DNA of 64,000 nt from Mycolicibacterium komanii (GTDB taxonomy: Bacteria > Actinomycetota > Actinomycetes > Mycobacteriales > Mycobacteriaceae). A program made the translations under genes and the position numbers. The stretch lies in the NCBI RefSeq assembly GCF_001050035.1, contig NZ_CVTA01000011.1, positions 372,001 through 436,000 of the forward strand, written 5' to 3'. This document shows positions 62,662 through 64,000 of the stretch, piece by piece; positions within the stretch are counted from its first letter, which is position 1; each line of letters begins with the position of its first letter. The notes under the pieces were generated by a model that was not told the origin of the DNA, made no database searches, and worked only from the letters and a program-made list of their open reading frames with translations.

Positions 62662-64000
62662 TGCCCCAAATCATCCTCGGTCCAGGATTGAAGAAGCTCG
62701 ACGGCAGCCTGCAGAAGGCGACCTACGGGTTCCTGACCAAGCTAGCCGCCGACGACACTGCGCCCGGGCTGCACATAGAACCGATCAACAACTCTGTCGA
62801 CCCGCGAGTCCGCACCGGGCGTGTCGACATCTCCTACCGCGCCGTCTTGTTCAAACTTCAAGGAAGTCAAGAGGATGCGTCCTATGTATTCGCTGGAACG
62901 TATCCGCACGACGAGGCAATCGAGGTAGCCCAGAAGTCCAAGATTCAGATCAACCCGCGGAACGGCGTTGCCGAACTTATCCCTGTCGACGATGTCGTTG
63001 CGCCGCCCACACCGGTGTCATTACCCCCCACTGCACCAGCTGCCGTGGAAAGCGCTGAGCGGAGCCTACGACAACGCGAGTACGCCGTTGATGACCTGAC
63101 GGCTCTCGGTATCGATGCGTCCTATGCTGAAGGCGCAATGGATCTGGTGGGCGAGGACGCGGTGCTCGAATACGCCGATTCTGCTCCGGCGTCATGGCAG
63201 GGGCATGCCCTGATCGACCTCTACACCGGCGAGTCGTTCACCGAAATCAAGGCGAAATACCAACTGGAAGAACCTGTTTCGGTTGACACGGCAGACGACG
63301 ACGCGGTGCTCAAAGCGATGCGGCACCCGGCCGCCAGAATGGAATTCGCCTTTATCGAGGACAACGAGGAGCTGCGGGCAGCGATCGAGAACCCGGACTT
63401 CGCGGCTTGGCGGATCTTCCTGCATCCGGAGCAGCGCGACTACACGACCCGTGATAGAAGTGGCGCGTTCCGTCTGACGGGTGGCGCCGGCACCGGTAAG
63501 ACCGTGGTACTGCTGCACCGAGCGCGGGAACTGCAGCGTCGAAACCCCGAGGCACGGATCGTGCTCACGACATTTAATCACACACTCGCCGAGGGGCTTA
63601 CGGAGCAACTGAGGATTCTCGACTCATCCATTGCATTGGCGAGCGACCTCGGGAAACCCGGAATCTACGTCGCCGGCGTCGACAGTATCGCCCGCAGAAT
63701 ACTGGCGCTCTCCACCACACTGGGAGGCGGCAACGGGGAGCCAGGTCCTGTTGCCCGCGTCCTCGGACCGCGAACGGCCGAGGTGCTCAAGGTGACGCAG
63801 GGGCACGCGTGGAAAGCCGCCGCGGACCAACACGCTGGTGAACTTCCCGATGCGCTTCGAGCGCCGTCCTTCCTTGAGGCCGAATACTCGACGGTGGTTC
63901 TGCCCAACCGAATTACTACTCGAGACGAGTACCTGAAGGTTCGCCGACCCGGCCGCGGTGTAGCTCTGAACCGCGCACGTCGTAACGCGTTGTGGGACAT
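62661..64000 (+). CDS. UvrD-like SF1 helicase/nuclease (partial, runs off window)
   Basis: The stop of the upstream helicase overlaps a GTG start by one base (TAGTG at 62659-62663), and the frame stays open to the window end, giving 446 residues. The N-terminus (PQIILGPGLKKLDGSLQKATY) and a region of about 260 residues precede Walker A GGAGTGKT (Lys280, within FRLTGGAGTGKTVVLLHRAR), typical of UvrD/PcrA helicases, followed by VLTTFNHTLAEGL. The remaining motifs lie outside the window. It is transcriptionally part of the defence block, and UvrD-like helicases accompany several DISARM-like loci. Whether a nuclease domain follows cannot be seen. Confidence 0.87.
   Translation, partial: MPQIILGPGLKKLDGSLQKATYGFLTKLAADDTAPGLHIEPINNSVDPRVRTGRVDISYRAVLFKLQGSQEDASYVFAGTYPHDEAIEVAQKSKIQINPRNGVAELIPVDDVVAPPTPVSLPPTAPAAVESAERSLRQREYAVDDLTALGIDASYAEGAMDLVGEDAVLEYADSAPASWQGHALIDLYTGESFTEIKAKYQLEEPVSVDTADDDAVLKAMRHPAARMEFAFIEDNEELRAAIENPDFAAWRIFLHPEQRDYTTRDRSGAFRLTGGAGTGKTVVLLHRARELQRRNPEARIVLTTFNHTLAEGLTEQLRILDSSIALASDLGKPGIYVAGVDSIARRILALSTTLGGGNGEPGPVARVLGPRTAEVLKVTQGHAWKAAADQHAGELPDALRAPSFLEAEYSTVVLPNRITTRDEYLKVRRPGRGVALNRARRNALWD

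Noticed and set aside
1..64000. CRISPR arrays, tRNA or rRNA genes, IS elements, integrases, attachment-site repeats
   Set aside because: Looked for along the window; no regularly spaced repeats, cloverleaf genes, transposase or integrase motifs were recognised by eye. A weak site could still be missed without a search program.

Overview
The window is high-GC DNA that reads as a mycobacterium, most likely a fast-growing Mycolicibacterium-type species. Evidence: frequent GTG starts, PknF- and PknD/E/H-type membrane Ser/Thr kinases, an LpqH-type lipoprotein, a WS/DGAT acyltransferase, DUF732, DUF1206 and DUF4333 proteins, and an Arr rifampin ADP-ribosyltransferase. No rRNA, tRNA, CRISPR array, transposase or integrase was seen.

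Region 1 (1-31873) looks like ordinary chromosome with a strong cell-wall and sensing theme. At the left edge are the FAD and 2Fe-2S subunits of a molybdenum hydroxylase, a small zinc-ribbon protein and a YceI protein. From 2.2 to 13.7 kb there are four receptor-like Ser/Thr kinases, and a fifth at 26.8 kb. They are interleaved with secreted or lipid-anchored hydrolases: a class A beta-lactamase-like protein, a neutral zinc peptidase, an M14 peptidase and PGRP-type amidases. Two of the kinases are each divergent from a paralogous Tat-exported amidase, so that pair appears duplicated. Next come a cyclic-nucleotide-binding protein, a WS/DGAT, an MFS exporter, an LpqH-like lipoprotein, DUF1206, CsbD, Arr and an M15-like peptidase. 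An operon of a probable diiron protein, a ferredoxin and a ferredoxin reductase follows. The region ends with secreted small proteins, a hydrolase-cyclase fusion, a methyltransferase, a secreted ARB_07466/VldE-like protein, and a CrtI-like oxidoreductase divergent from a TetR regulator across a perfect 22-bp palindrome.

Region 2 (about 32.6 kb to the end, running off the window) is a block of eight giant same-strand genes, mostly overlapping by 1-4 bases or separated by a few bases. In order they are: a HEPN / transglutaminase-like / DUF4011 / SF1 helicase / Vsr-like nuclease / DUF3320 protein (about 2129 aa); an unrecognised 276-aa protein; an unrecognised 1110-aa protein; a 1660-aa SF2 helicase with DUF1998; an SNF2 helicase resembling DISARM DrmD; a 1558-aa N6-adenine DNA methyltransferase; a 2112-aa SF2 helicase with DUF1998 and a probable PD-(D/E)XK nuclease domain; and the start of a UvrD-like helicase. 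I read this as a very large, composite DISARM/Druantia-related anti-phage system. Base composition suggests two fused modules: an AT-richer one (about 32.6-48.8 kb) and a GC-rich one (about 48.8 kb onward). The target-recognition part of the methyltransferase is an AT-richer patch, as expected for an exchanged specificity domain. The 2112-aa helicase could be a DrmA+DrmB fusion, and the two large DUF1998 helicases share a similar C-terminal tail of about 50 residues.
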